A DNA stretch of 64,000 nucleotides from Streptomyces nodosus (GTDB lineage Bacteria > Actinomycetota > Actinomycetes > Streptomycetales > Streptomycetaceae). Positions 24,038-32,522 of this stretch are shown piece after piece; the first letter of the stretch is position 1; every line of letters begins with the position of its first letter. The translations under genes and the position numbers were made by a program. The notes below the pieces were generated by a model that saw nothing but the letters and a program-made list of their open reading frames with translations, was not told the DNA's origin and did not search any database. The stretch spans positions 7,350,001 through 7,414,000 of the forward strand of contig NZ_CP023747.1 in the NCBI RefSeq assembly GCF_008704995.1, given 5' to 3'.

Positions 24038-24754
24038 TTACTCGGCCTGCTCGGACCGGGCCTCGTCCTCGGCCGACGGGGCCTTCTGCTCGGCCGCGGT
24101 GGGGGTGGTGTAGAAGACCGAGGTGCCCTGCTTGGTCCGCTGCGCCTGGTTCCTCGCCACCAGTCCTTCGAGGGTGGTGCGTACCACCGTGGCCTTGACG
24201 TTGCGCTCGGGGTGGGCCTGGCCCAGTGCGGTGGCGACCTCCGCCGCGGAGCGCGGTTCCCTCTGCTCGGTGAGATGGCCGCGGACGAGCTCGACCAGCG
24301 TGGGCAGACCCCCCTTCGCGGGCGCGTCCTTGACCGCGCCCTTGGCCGCCTTGCCCGTGGTCCTCGTGCCCGGCTTCTTCGTCGAGGGCTTCCTGGCCGA
24401 CGGCTCCTTCGCGGCCGGCTTCTCAGGGGTCGTGTCAGCCGGGGCGCCGGTGACCTTCTTCGTGCGCGACTGCTTCTCGGCGACCGGCTCGTCGGAGGTC
24501 TTCTTCCGAGGCGTGGGCACGCTGGCCCGGTCGGGGACGGCCGCAGCGGGCACCGGTGCCGGTGAAACACCCAGCGCCTGCAGAACATTGACCAACACCG
24601 AGTGATCGTGCTGCAGGGTGACCAACTCCTCCTGCAGAGCGGCGATCTCCTGGCCGACGCGTTCCTGTTCCTTGATATTGCGTTCGAGATCGCCGGTCAC
24701 CTGAGCAGCGTACTGAGACGTCAGTTCGGTGGTGGCGGTCGTGCTTTCCGGCAT
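24038..24754 (-). CDS. Coiled-coil and winged-helix protein, possible DNA-binding regulator
   Basis: This 238-residue cytoplasmic protein has three parts. Residues 10-60 form a coiled coil (RNIKEQERVGQEIAALQEEL). Residues 70-150 form a Lys/Pro/Thr/Ala-rich linker (KKTSDEPVAEKQSRTKK, KPSTKKPGTRTTGKAAKG), similar to nucleoid-protein tails. Residues 150-220 look like a winged helix: LPTLVELVRGHLTEQREPRS, then SAAEVATALGQAHPERNVK and a wing with QRTKQGTSVFYTTP. It may bind DNA as a dimer and bridge sites. I do not recognise a named family. An upstream region of about 180 bases separates it from the sortase gene. Confidence 0.6.
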   Translation of the reverse strand: MPESTTATTELTSQYAAQVTGDLERNIKEQERVGQEIAALQEELVTLQHDHSVLVNVLQALGVSPAPVPAAAVPDRASVPTPRKKTSDEPVAEKQSRTKKVTGAPADTTPEKPAAKEPSARKPSTKKPGTRTTGKAAKGAVKDAPAKGGLPTLVELVRGHLTEQREPRSAAEVATALGQAHPERNVKATVVRTTLEGLVARNQAQRTKQGTSVFYTTPTAAEQKAPSAEDEARSEQAE

Positions 24755-24932
24755 GGTGTGGACCTTTCTCCGCGGGCCGGCATGGGGATGCCGGCCCAGT
24801 CATCGGGAACCGTTGTGGGCAGCCCGGCATAGAGATACTACGAATGAGTGGAGTCCGAAGTTTCTCTCGAGTCATGACTTTTGCTCGACTTGAGCTTCGG
24901 TCCACCCTCTCCGCAGCAGGTCGCACAGCGTC

Positions 24933-25673
24933 TCAGGAACGTTTGAGTGACATGAGATGGGCGAACACCACCACATTGGCCTCATACTCATGGGCGCTGC
25001 GGTTGTAGGCCCCACCGCAGGTGATGAGCCTCAGCTGAGGGGTCGGGGCGTTCGCATAGACACGGTCGTCGGGAAATGTGGCCTTGTCGTACGTCTCGAC
25101 GGAGTCGACGCTGAAACGGGCGACCTTGCCGTCCGCCCGTGTGATGTCCACCGTGTTGCCCGGCTTGAGGGTGCGCAGCAGTACGAACACCGCAGGACCG
25201 GTCTTGGTGTCGACATGGCCCACCACGATCGACGTTCCCCGTTCCCCCGGTGCGGCGCCGTCCTTGAACCAGCCGACGAGATTCTTGTTGTTCACGGGCG
25301 GCGCGTTCAAGTGACCCGAGGCCGCCAGGGAGAGAGCGGTGAACGGTGCGTCGACCCCGATCTGCGGAATCACCATCCGCGTCGGCGTCGGCCGCGGAAC
25401 CACCAGGGCCGGGGGAGTCCTCGTCGCCCCGGAGGCCGCCCCCGTCGGGTCGAGGGCCGGAGGCGCGGCGAGGGCCGGGACCGGGGCCGGGGACGGGGCG
25501 ACGGCGGCCGACCGGGTGGGTGGCTTGGAGTCCTGCGGACTTGCCAGTGAATGGTGGATGAGCAGCGAGCCCAGTGCCACCGCTGCGGCCGGCCACAGCA
25601 GCGCGCGGCCGGCGCCACGGGACACAGATCTGCTGTGCGGTTCATCGGGCGATGCGGACTGAGAGAGGGTCAT
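24933..25673 (-). CDS. Class F sortase
   Basis: This 246-residue membrane-anchored transpeptidase has an N-terminal signal-anchor helix (LLWPAAAVALGSLLIHHSL, about 26-45), then a Pro/Ala-rich stalk to about residue 98. The sortase domain follows. Catalytic residues are His in IVVGHVDTKTG (about 153), Cys in LRLITCGGAY (about 219) and Arg in YNRSAHEYEANVVVFA (about 225). It should cleave a sorting signal on exported proteins. ATG 25673 is preceded in frame by GTG 25676. It lies just downstream of a His-rich surface protein gene on the same strand, the likely substrate. Confidence 0.88.
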   Translation of the reverse strand: MTLSQSASPDEPHSRSVSRGAGRALLWPAAAVALGSLLIHHSLASPQDSKPPTRSAAVAPSPAPVPALAAPPALDPTGAASGATRTPPALVVPRPTPTRMVIPQIGVDAPFTALSLAASGHLNAPPVNNKNLVGWFKDGAAPGERGTSIVVGHVDTKTGPAVFVLLRTLKPGNTVDITRADGKVARFSVDSVETYDKATFPDDRVYANAPTPQLRLITCGGAYNRSAHEYEANVVVFAHLMSLKRS

Positions 25674-25821
25674 CACACACTGCCTGTTCGTCGACTGGGG
25701 CGGTGGTCGGACTACAGCAGGCCGGACCGAGGCCGGCAGCAGGGCTGCGGCCGCGGTCGCTGTCGCCCGTCCCGGAGCAACAGCGGCCGCGACCGTTCAG
25801 CGACCGGCGAGCAAGCACCGA

Positions 25822-26634
25822 TCAGGAACCCACTGCGGCCGACGTCCCCCGACGGCGCAGCATGTACGCACCTGTGCCCAGACCGCCGAGCAGCAGCGCC
25901 GAGCCCGCGGCGAGACCGTTGCCGGACTGCGCCAGCCCACCCCCGCCGGCCTTGACGCCGCCGCGCGGGCCGTCGTGGTGCTTGTGCTCGCGGCCGGCGT
26001 CGCTGTCTTGGTCCTCGTCTCCTGCGGCCCAGCCTTCGTCGTCGTCGGCCTTGGTCATGGCGAGGGCGCCGCCGCCGGCCCTGATGCCGCCGCGCGGGCC
26101 GTCGTGGTGCTTGTGGTGCTTGTGGTGGTGCTTGCGCTCGCGGCCGGGGTCGCCTTCCTCGTCCTCGTCTCCCGCGGCCCAGCCTTCGTCGTCGTCGGCC
26201 TTGGTCATGGCGAGGGCGCCGCCGCCGGCCTTGACGCCGCCGCGCGGGCCGTCGTGGTGCTTGTGCTCGCGGCCGGCGTCGCTGTCTTGGTCCTCGTCTC
26301 CTGCGGCCCAGCCTTCGTCGTCGTCGGCCTTGGTCATGGCGAGGGCGCCGCCGCCGGCCCTGATGCCGCCGCGCGGGCCGTCGTGGTGCTTGTGGTGCTT
26401 GTGGTGGTGCTTGCGCTCGCGGCCGGGGTCGCCTTCCTCGTCCTCGTCTCCCGCGGCCCAGCCTTCGTCGTCGGCTCTCCTGTCCTTGTGCTTGTCGTGC
26501 TCCTTGCCGTCGTGGGAAGCAGCGGCCTCCGAAGCCCGATGGTCGGCCATCGTCACGGCATGCGCGGCGGGAGCGGCAAGCGCGAAGGCCGCGGCAACCG
26601 CCGCGGAGGCGAACATGGTCCGGGTCACTCGCAT
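25822..26634 (-). CDS. His/Asp-rich repeat surface protein, candidate sortase F substrate
   Basis: This 270-residue exported protein has a signal peptide (1 to about 27, ending AAPAAHA), then four tandem units that alternate in length: 50 residues with KHHHKHHKHHDGPRGGIRAG and 43 residues with REHKHHDGPRGGVKAGG. Each begins DDEGWAAGDED. After the repeats come LAQSGNGLAAG, a membrane helix SALLLGGLGTGAYML and RRRG, the layout of a cell-wall sorting signal with LAQSG in place of LPxTG. ATG 26634 begins the signal peptide MRVTRTMFASAAV. The His and Asp clusters suggest metal binding. It is just upstream of the class F sortase gene. Confidence 0.75.
   Translation of the reverse strand: MRVTRTMFASAAVAAAFALAAPAAHAVTMADHRASEAAASHDGKEHDKHKDRRADDEGWAAGDEDEEGDPGRERKHHHKHHKHHDGPRGGIRAGGGALAMTKADDDEGWAAGDEDQDSDAGREHKHHDGPRGGVKAGGGALAMTKADDDEGWAAGDEDEEGDPGRERKHHHKHHKHHDGPRGGIRAGGGALAMTKADDDEGWAAGDEDQDSDAGREHKHHDGPRGGVKAGGGGLAQSGNGLAAGSALLLGGLGTGAYMLRRRGTSAAVGS
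25951..26477. repeat. 279-bp tandem duplication inside the His-rich protein gene
   Basis: The block starting at 25951 recurs at 26230 with an exact 279-base offset, and the two copies appear identical base for base until the second diverges near 26477. The length equals 93 codons, one long plus one short unit, so the frame is kept. Identity at silent positions indicates recent duplication or gene conversion. Confidence 0.8.
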
Positions 26635-27357
26635 CAGGGGGTGTCCTTTCGCCGCCACCGCGAAGGCCGGCACCTCGCCGGCACAGCGGAGTCGCAGTAG
26701 CAACGTGATCACCCTCAACCCGATCACCGCCTCCGACCACCGCAGGACACGACAACGGAGCCCGCCGCTACTCTTTTGGAGTGTCTCCAGGCTGAAAATC
26801 CACCCGGTCGGCAGCCCCCCGAACAGCCAGCACCGAGCACCGCGAACACCGTGTCCCGAGCGACACCGAAAACGCCGATCAGCCGTTCCCGCAAGGGCGA
26901 TGACGTCATATCAGGTTCTCCGGGAAGCCGATTCCGGAGCAGATCGACGGCGACTCCGCCCCTGTTCGAGCGGGCGAACTGACGAACGACCAGCAGACCC
27001 GGCGACGGCCGTTGTTACCGAAGAGATGGGCGTTTCGTGCAGCAGTTGCAAAACGGGAAGGGAGAGAGGGGCACGAGGCGAACACGTTCGACGCGCCCTG
27101 TCCCGTGAGCCCGGCGGGCCCCAAGTGGGACTTTCCGTAAGGGAGTTCGCGGATGCACGGCCGTTGTCGAGGCCGACGTCGGCACCCTGCGCCGAAAGCG
27201 GGCGATCCGCAGGGGTGCCGGACCGTCAGGAGCGCCGCCGGATCGGGAGAACTGCCTGGTCGCGCCGGGGGGAGGAGGCGCATATGTCGGCGCGGGCACC
27301 TAGAATCTGCAACCGCTGCCGTCCCGCGCCGCGGGCACCGACATCGGAAGGTCGTAA
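26635..27357. other. Long intergenic region without a convincing gene
   Basis: About 720 bases separate the His-rich protein gene from the next small gene. Several open frames cross it on both strands, but they lack ribosome sites and recognisable motifs. Its base composition is lower in GC in places, such as near 26760 and 27010. TAGAAT at 27301-27306 is a possible -10 element for the downstream 61-residue gene. Confidence 0.4.
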
Positions 27358-27543
27358 GTGTTTCAAGAGGTCCCCATATACGCGCAGCTCGTCAAGGAGC
27401 TCGGCGATGTGCCCGCACAGACACGTCGCGACGCCGAGCAGATCAGCAGTGACCTGGAGACGGCGATGCGTCCGCTGCGCGCACTCGTCGGCCGTCTACC
27501 CGGCAGGGGTGGGCAGGGGACTGCGCCCGGCTCAGCCTTGTAG
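27358..27543 (+). CDS. Small hypothetical protein
   Basis: This 61-residue soluble protein starts at GTG 27358 after GGAAGG. Its sequence begins MFQEVPIYAQLVKELGDVP and continues with amphipathic helix QTRRDAEQISSDLETAMRPL. No membrane segment or catalytic motif is visible. The opening resembles small hypothetical proteins that recur in Streptomyces, so it is probably a real gene, but I cannot name the family. Confidence 0.5.
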   Translation: MFQEVPIYAQLVKELGDVPAQTRRDAEQISSDLETAMRPLRALVGRLPGRGGQGTAPGSAL

Positions 27544-27935
27544 GAATCGGTCCGGACCGCGTATGACGTCGGACGGGTCCGGCCACATGGTGCCGCTGCC
27601 GCACCGGGTACACCGGGAGACGGAGAGCGCACCCCTCGGCACGCGGTTCATTGCCCGTGGCCACCGATGACGGCCCTGGTGTGCCGGGGCAGCACGCCGG
27701 GCGCCTCCGGTGAACCATCCGGTTCGCCGGGGGATCGTGCACAGGGGAGACCTGCACATCGGGCGGCACCTCGCCGGTAGAGGGCGGCTGTGGCACTCTC
27801 CCCCCACACTTCGCATCGGCGAACCGGTGCATGGCGACACCCGTCACCGGCGGACCCGCGAAGGACGCGGGCAGATCGGCCCCTGACGAGCGTGCCCCCT
27901 GCCGCGCGTCCGACAGGAGACAGGGGCGGGGCGGT
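27544..27935. other. Intergenic region downstream of hmuV
   Basis: About 390 bases between the small 61-residue gene and the hmuV stop. A short minus-strand frame near 27532-27650 contains CTRCGS, but it has no ribosome site and no family I recognise. I see no other feature. Confidence 0.4.
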
Positions 27936-28754
27936 TCACGACCTGCGGTCCGGGGCCACCAGCAGCGCGCCGGTGCGGGGGTGCCGGAACACCTCGACGG
28001 GCTGGTCGTAGACCTCAGTGAGAAGGCGCGCGGAGAAGATTTCGGACGGTGCCCCGTCGGCGGCGACCCGACCGCCGTGCAGGATCGCGACCCGATGCGC
28101 GTACGCGGCCGCCAGGCCCAGGTCGTGCAGCACCACCACCACCGCGTCCCCGGCTCGCGCCCGGTCACGGCACAGCCGCAGCACCAGTTCCTGATGACGC
28201 AGATCGAGCGCGGCGGTGGGCTCGTCGAGCAGCAGCAGCGGAGCCTGCTGGGCCAGCACCCGGGCGAGCGCCACCCGGGCCCGCTCGCCACCGCTGAGCG
28301 CGGAGAACGGTCGTACGGCGAAACCGGTCACCTCGGTCCGTGCCATGGCCTCGGCCACCACCGCCTCGTCCTCGGCGGGCGTGGCGGAGTGCGGTGCCCG
28401 GCCCATCCGGACCACCTCCTCCACCGTGAAGGGGAAGGAGAGCGTCGCGCTCTGGGGCAGGACGGCGCGGCGCAGGGCGAGTTCGGGCGCCGACCACTCC
28501 CGGGTCGGACGCCCATGGATGCGTACGACCCCTTCGGAGGCCGGGAGATCGGCGGCCAGGGCGCCCAACAGGGTCGACTTCCCGGCCCCGTTGGGGCCGA
28601 CCAGGGCCAGTACCTCGCCCGCCCGGACGGTGATGCCGACCCCTCTGAGCACCTCGCGGGCGCCGAGGCGGACATGCAGGGACTCGGTCTCGGCCAGCAC
28701 CTCGCCGGGCAGCGGCCGGGGCGGGGGCACGGAACGTGAACGCGGCAGTCTCAT
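27936..28754 (-). CDS. hmuV: Haem ABC transporter ATP-binding protein
   Basis: This 272-residue ATPase powers haem import through HmuU. Walker A is LVGPNGAGKSTLLG near 51-64, the Q-loop is AVLPQSATLSFPFT, the ABC signature is FSALSGGERARVALARVL, Walker B is PLLLLDEPTAALD and the switch His lies in VVVVLHDLGLA. The start overlaps the hmuU stop by ATGA, giving translational coupling. It is the last gene of the iron-box-controlled hmuTUV operon. Confidence 0.92.
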   Translation of the reverse strand: MRLPRSRSVPPPRPLPGEVLAETESLHVRLGAREVLRGVGITVRAGEVLALVGPNGAGKSTLLGALAADLPASEGVVRIHGRPTREWSAPELALRRAVLPQSATLSFPFTVEEVVRMGRAPHSATPAEDEAVVAEAMARTEVTGFAVRPFSALSGGERARVALARVLAQQAPLLLLDEPTAALDLRHQELVLRLCRDRARAGDAVVVVLHDLGLAAAYAHRVAILHGGRVAADGAPSEIFSARLLTEVYDQPVEVFRHPRTGALLVAPDRRS

Positions 28755-29881
28755 GCCCAGCCTCCCTGCCTGCGCCGGGTGCGGCGCAGCAGCCAGAAGA
28801 AGAACGGGCTGCCGACCAGCGCGGTCAGCACACCCAGCGGAAGTTCGGCCGGGGCGGCGGCGGTCCGGGCCGCCAGATCGGCCGCCAGCAGCACCAGCGC
28901 GCCGAGCAGCGCACTGCCCGGGAGCAGCAGACGGTGACCGGGGCCGGCCACCATGCGCAGCAGATGCGGCACCACCAGCCCCACGAAGCCGATGATGCCG
29001 GACACACTCACCGCCGCCGCGGTGAGCAGCGCGATGACCAGGACGAGCACCATCCGCAACCGCTCCACCTCCACACCCAGATGCCGGGCGGGCCGCTCAC
29101 CGAGCGCCAGCAGGTCCAGCCGGCGCGCGTACCAGGGGGCCAGCGCCAGCCCGAGCGCGGCACAGGGCAGCACCGCGAGCACCTTCGGCCAGGTCGCCTG
29201 GGAGAGCGAGCCGAGTTGCCAGAAGGCGATCTGATTGACCGCGGCCGTGTCCGCGAAGAACAGGAACAGCCCGATCAGCGCGCCCGCGAAGGCGTTCACC
29301 GCGATCCCGGTGAGGATCAGCGTCACCACCTCCGTACGGCCTCCGGAGCGGGACGCCGCGTACACCAGCAGCACGGTGCCGAGCCCGGCGACGAACGCGA
29401 GGACCGAGACGGTCCAGGTGCCGAGGAAGTCCAGGCCGAGGGCGATCGCCGCGACCGCGCCGACCGCCGCGCCCGAGGAGACCCCGATGACCCCGGGTTC
29501 GGCGAGCGGATTGCCGAACACGCCCTGCATCAGGGCGCCCGCGCACCCCAGCGAGGCGCCGACGAGCAGGGCGAGCACGATGCGCGGGAAGCGCACGTTC
29601 CACAGGACGGACTCGGTGACCCGGTCCAGGGACGATCCGCCCAGACCGAGGTGATGCTGCACGGTGGTGAGCACATCGCCCACCGGGACGGGATAGGCGC
29701 CGGTTCCGGCGGCGACCGGCACCAGGACGAGCAGAGCGAGGACCAGACCCCCGATCAGCAGCCGGGCGGTGCCGTTCCTGTGGCGCGGCGGGACGGAGAG
29801 CCCGGCCTCGGCCGCCCGGTCGGGGGCCTTGTCGGCGGGTGCGCCGGCCGGCTCGCCGACGGTCTTGTCGGACACGGTCAC
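28751..29881 (-). CDS. hmuU: Haem ABC transporter permease (FecCD family)
   Basis: This 376-residue permease has about ten membrane helices, typical of FecCD/BtuC iron and haem importers. Visible family blocks are RFPRIVLALLVGASLGCAG near 94-112, GNPLAEPGVIGVSSGAAVGA near 122-141, IIGFVGLVVPHLLRMVAGP near 300-318 and GSALLGALVLLAADLAARTA. A 40-residue hydrophilic N-terminus precedes the first helix. The gene starts inside the stop of hmuT (4-base overlap) and ends inside the start of hmuV. Confidence 0.92.
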   Translation of the reverse strand: MTVSDKTVGEPAGAPADKAPDRAAEAGLSVPPRHRNGTARLLIGGLVLALLVLVPVAAGTGAYPVPVGDVLTTVQHHLGLGGSSLDRVTESVLWNVRFPRIVLALLVGASLGCAGALMQGVFGNPLAEPGVIGVSSGAAVGAVAAIALGLDFLGTWTVSVLAFVAGLGTVLLVYAASRSGGRTEVVTLILTGIAVNAFAGALIGLFLFFADTAAVNQIAFWQLGSLSQATWPKVLAVLPCAALGLALAPWYARRLDLLALGERPARHLGVEVERLRMVLVLVIALLTAAAVSVSGIIGFVGLVVPHLLRMVAGPGHRLLLPGSALLGALVLLAADLAARTAAAPAELPLGVLTALVGSPFFFWLLRRTRRRQGGWA

Positions 29882-30879
29882 TTGTCGGCTCCGTACAGCT
29901 GCTCCACCAGTCGCCTCAGCACCTGGTCGGTGCGCGGCCCGTAGTTGAGCAGCACACCGTCCTCGATGGACACCACCCGGCGTTCCATCCCGGCCGGGGT
30001 CTGGGCCACACCGGGAATCTTCACCAGCCCGTCGACGCCGCCGACCGACTCCAGGCCCTTGGACATGACGAGGATCGCGTCGGGGGCGGCCTTCACCAGT
30101 GCCTCGGCGGTGATGGCCGTGAAGTCCTTGGTCAGGCCCGAGTCGGCGCCGGCGTCGACCGCCCCGGCGGCCTCCAGCAGGGAGGTGGCGCCCGAGCCCT
30201 TGCCGCCGATGAGATAGAAGGAGGCGGAGCCGCGCAGATACAGGAACGCCACCCGCGGCCGGTCGCCGTCGTGCGGAACCTCCTTGCGTACGACGGCGAT
30301 CCGCTGCTCGGAGCGGTCCGTCAGCTCCTTCCCCGCGGCCGGCACACCGAGGGCGCCGGCCACCGCCCGGATGCGGGGGCCCACGTCCTCGAGGCCCAGG
30401 GCCGGGGCGATCACCAGGACCGGGACGCCCGCGGCGCGGATCTGCTCCATGGCCTCCGAGGGTCCGCTGGTCTCCTCGGCGAGGACCAGGTCCGGCCTGA
30501 GGGAGAGGACGCTCTCCGCGGAGACATCGTGGTTGCGGGTGACGACCGGGAGCTTCTCCGCCTGTTCGAAGGTGGCGGTGATGTCACGGGCCACCACCCG
30601 GTCGCCGAGTCCGAGCGTGAACACGATCTCGCTGAGGCTGCCGGAGAGGGGCACGACACGGTCGGCCTTCCGGACCGTCACCCTGGTGCCGTCCGCCGAG
30701 TCCACGGTGACCGGGAGGCGGGGCCGGGGGGCGTCGGTCAGCGGCTCGACCCGGTCCACGACGGTCGTGGTGGCGGCCTCCGCGGACGTCTTCGCGGAGC
30801 CTCCGCATCCGGTCGCGGTCAGGGTCAGGGCGAGCACGGACAACAGTGCTCCCGCCATTCGTGTGCGCAAGCGTGGCAC
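29878..30879 (-). CDS. hmuT: Haem-binding lipoprotein of ABC importer
   Basis: This 333-residue exported lipoprotein delivers haem to HmuUV. The signal peptide ends in LTATGCGGS with the lipid Cys near residue 25. The body is a class III periplasmic-binding fold with two lobes and a long helix. Recognisable blocks are PLSGSLSEIVFTLGLGDRVV near 76-95, SAESVLSLRPDLVLAEET near 120-137 and the C-terminal PRTDQVLRRLVEQLYG. It is the first gene of hmuTUV and lies divergent from the HtaA gene across a DtxR-type iron box, so it should be derepressed in iron starvation. Confidence 0.92.
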   Translation of the reverse strand: MPRLRTRMAGALLSVLALTLTATGCGGSAKTSAEAATTTVVDRVEPLTDAPRPRLPVTVDSADGTRVTVRKADRVVPLSGSLSEIVFTLGLGDRVVARDITATFEQAEKLPVVTRNHDVSAESVLSLRPDLVLAEETSGPSEAMEQIRAAGVPVLVIAPALGLEDVGPRIRAVAGALGVPAAGKELTDRSEQRIAVVRKEVPHDGDRPRVAFLYLRGSASFYLIGGKGSGATSLLEAAGAVDAGADSGLTKDFTAITAEALVKAAPDAILVMSKGLESVGGVDGLVKIPGVAQTPAGMERRVVSIEDGVLLNYGPRTDQVLRRLVEQLYGADK

Positions 30880-30929
30880 GTTCCGTTCGTTCCTCTCGAT
30901 CCACTGTGGGGCATCTGCCCGGGCAAAGC

Positions 30930-30948
30930 TTAGGTTAGCCTTACCTTT
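30930..30948. promoter_or_regulatory. Iron box (DtxR/IdeR/DmdR1-type operator)
   Basis: TTAGGTTAGCCTTACCTTT matches the 19-bp actinobacterial iron-box consensus at most positions, including the TTAGG half-site and the AGCCT-ACCT half. It lies between hmuT (start 30879, minus) and the first htaA gene (start 30984, plus), so it can control both directions. Confidence 0.85.
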
Positions 30949-30983
30949 ATTCGCTACCGGCAGCCGTATCCGGAGGACCTTCC

Positions 30984-32447
30984 ATGCCCGCGCGCCCTCG
31001 TGCCCTGGTCACCGTCTTGTGCACGGTGCTCGCCGTGCTGTGCGCGGCCGTCGCGGGAGCCCTGCTCCCGGCGTCGGCCGCCTACGCCTCGAACCGCACC
31101 GTGCAGGGCGGCCGGCTCGACTGGGGCATCAAGTCGTCGTTCCAGAGTTATGTCACCGGGCCCATAGCCAAGGGGAGTTACTCCCTCATGGGGGGCGCGG
31201 GCACCGTGGGCAGCAGCCAGTTCCGCTTCCCCTCGGCGAGGGGCACCTACGACGGTGCGACGGGCGTCTTCCAGGCGTCCTTCGCGGGCGGGGTGCGCTT
31301 CGTCGGCCACCGCCAGGACGACGGCAGCTATCAGCTGGACCTCACCCTCAGCCGTCCCACCGTCCGTATCACCGGCTCCACCGGCACGCTCTATGTGGAC
31401 ATCAGCAGCAAGGCGAAGGACAGCGGGGCGGTCACGACGTCCTCTCAGGTCCCCTTCGCCACCCTATCGCTGGGCGGTATCGACATGCGGGGCGACGGCA
31501 ACTCGGTCGTCCTGAACAATCTGCCCGCCACGCTGACCGCGCAGGGCGCCGGCTCCTTCGCGGGGTACTACACCGCGGGGACAGCGCTGGACCCGGTGAG
31601 CCTGGCCGCGGACGTCCAGCCGGCGGCCACGGCGAAGCCCTCGCCCACGCCCTCGAAGCCCAGTTCACCGGAGCAGAAGGCGAAGAAGGAGAAGAAGGAG
31701 GAGAAGAAGGACGCTTCGGGCGGAGCGATCGAGGACGGTGCCGTCGACTGGGGTGTGCGCCGCACCTTCCGTGAATATGTCACCGGGGACATCGCCCGCG
31801 GCACATGGACCCTGTCCTCCGGCGCCCGGGACGGAGGCGCGCTGTTCCGCTTCCCCGAGGGCGAAGGCACCTACCAGAAGGGCGAACTGCACGCGCGCTT
31901 CGCGGGCGAGGTGCGCTTCACCGGCGCCCATGACCTGGACCTCGGGCTCAGCGGCATCCGGGTCACCGTCACGGACGGCGAGGGCACGCTGTACGCCGAT
32001 GTGCAGAGCGGCGACTTCCACGGCAGGAAGGTGCCGTTGGTGACCTTCGCGGCGAAGGACCTCACCGCGCACAAGGGCCTCGTCCAGGTGACCGAGGCAC
32101 CCACGAAGCTCACCCGTGACGGCGTCCGTGCCTTCGCCGGGATGTACCCGGCGGGCACCGAGATGGACCCGGTCTCCCTCGCCGTCGCGCTCACCGACGA
32201 CGCCGAACTGCCCGCCCTGCCCGACCTGGGCAGCGTGGCCGACACCGACGAGTCGCCCGCGCCCGCTTCGGCGTCGCCGAAGACCGCCTCGGCCGAGCCG
32301 GTCGCGAGCCCCACCACGGACGACGGCGCCCCCGTCCTGCCGCTCGCCCTCGGGGCGGGCGCCCTGCTGGCCGTGGCCGCGGGACTCGGGGTCGCCGTCC
32401 GCAGGCGCCGCGCCGGCACAGCGGCCGGCGAACCCCACGAGGACTGA
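30984..32447 (+). CDS. htaA: HtaA-domain haem-binding surface protein 1
   Basis: This 487-residue exported protein has a signal peptide (1 to about 36), HtaA domain 1 (about 40-205), a charged Lys/Glu linker near 230-245 and HtaA domain 2 (about 250-405). A Pro/Ala/Thr-rich stalk, one membrane helix (ALGAGALLAVAAGLGVAV) and the basic tail RRRRAG end the protein. Each domain starts with a W-G-x-x-x-(S/T)-F-x-x-Y block (LDWGIKSSFQSYV, VDWGVRRTFREYV) and has a His in VRFVGH or RFTGAH, the type of Tyr/His pair used for haem. No LPxTG motif is seen, so it is membrane-anchored. Confidence 0.9.
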   Translation: MPARPRALVTVLCTVLAVLCAAVAGALLPASAAYASNRTVQGGRLDWGIKSSFQSYVTGPIAKGSYSLMGGAGTVGSSQFRFPSARGTYDGATGVFQASFAGGVRFVGHRQDDGSYQLDLTLSRPTVRITGSTGTLYVDISSKAKDSGAVTTSSQVPFATLSLGGIDMRGDGNSVVLNNLPATLTAQGAGSFAGYYTAGTALDPVSLAADVQPAATAKPSPTPSKPSSPEQKAKKEKKEEKKDASGGAIEDGAVDWGVRRTFREYVTGDIARGTWTLSSGARDGGALFRFPEGEGTYQKGELHARFAGEVRFTGAHDLDLGLSGIRVTVTDGEGTLYADVQSGDFHGRKVPLVTFAAKDLTAHKGLVQVTEAPTKLTRDGVRAFAGMYPAGTEMDPVSLAVALTDDAELPALPDLGSVADTDESPAPASASPKTASAEPVASPTTDDGAPVLPLALGAGALLAVAAGLGVAVRRRRAGTAAGEPHED

Positions 32448-32522
32448 CCCGCCCTCACCCCTGAACCTTCCCCCCGTCCGCCCGACCTCCGGGCGGACCC
32501 CACACCAAGGAGAACCACCGTC

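Noticed and set aside
22558..24588. 676-codon open frame on the minus strand
   Set aside because: It is antisense to the MFS exporter and overlaps the coiled-coil gene. Its composition (Arg/Pro/Gly) is that of a shadow frame.
26906..27283. 125-codon minus-strand frame in the long intergenic region
   Set aside because: It has no ribosome site or recognisable motif, and codon use unlike the neighbours.
27532..27840. Minus-strand frame with CTRCGS near its end
   Set aside because: A CxxC pair alone is weak. There is no ribosome site, and it overlaps the end of the 61-residue gene.
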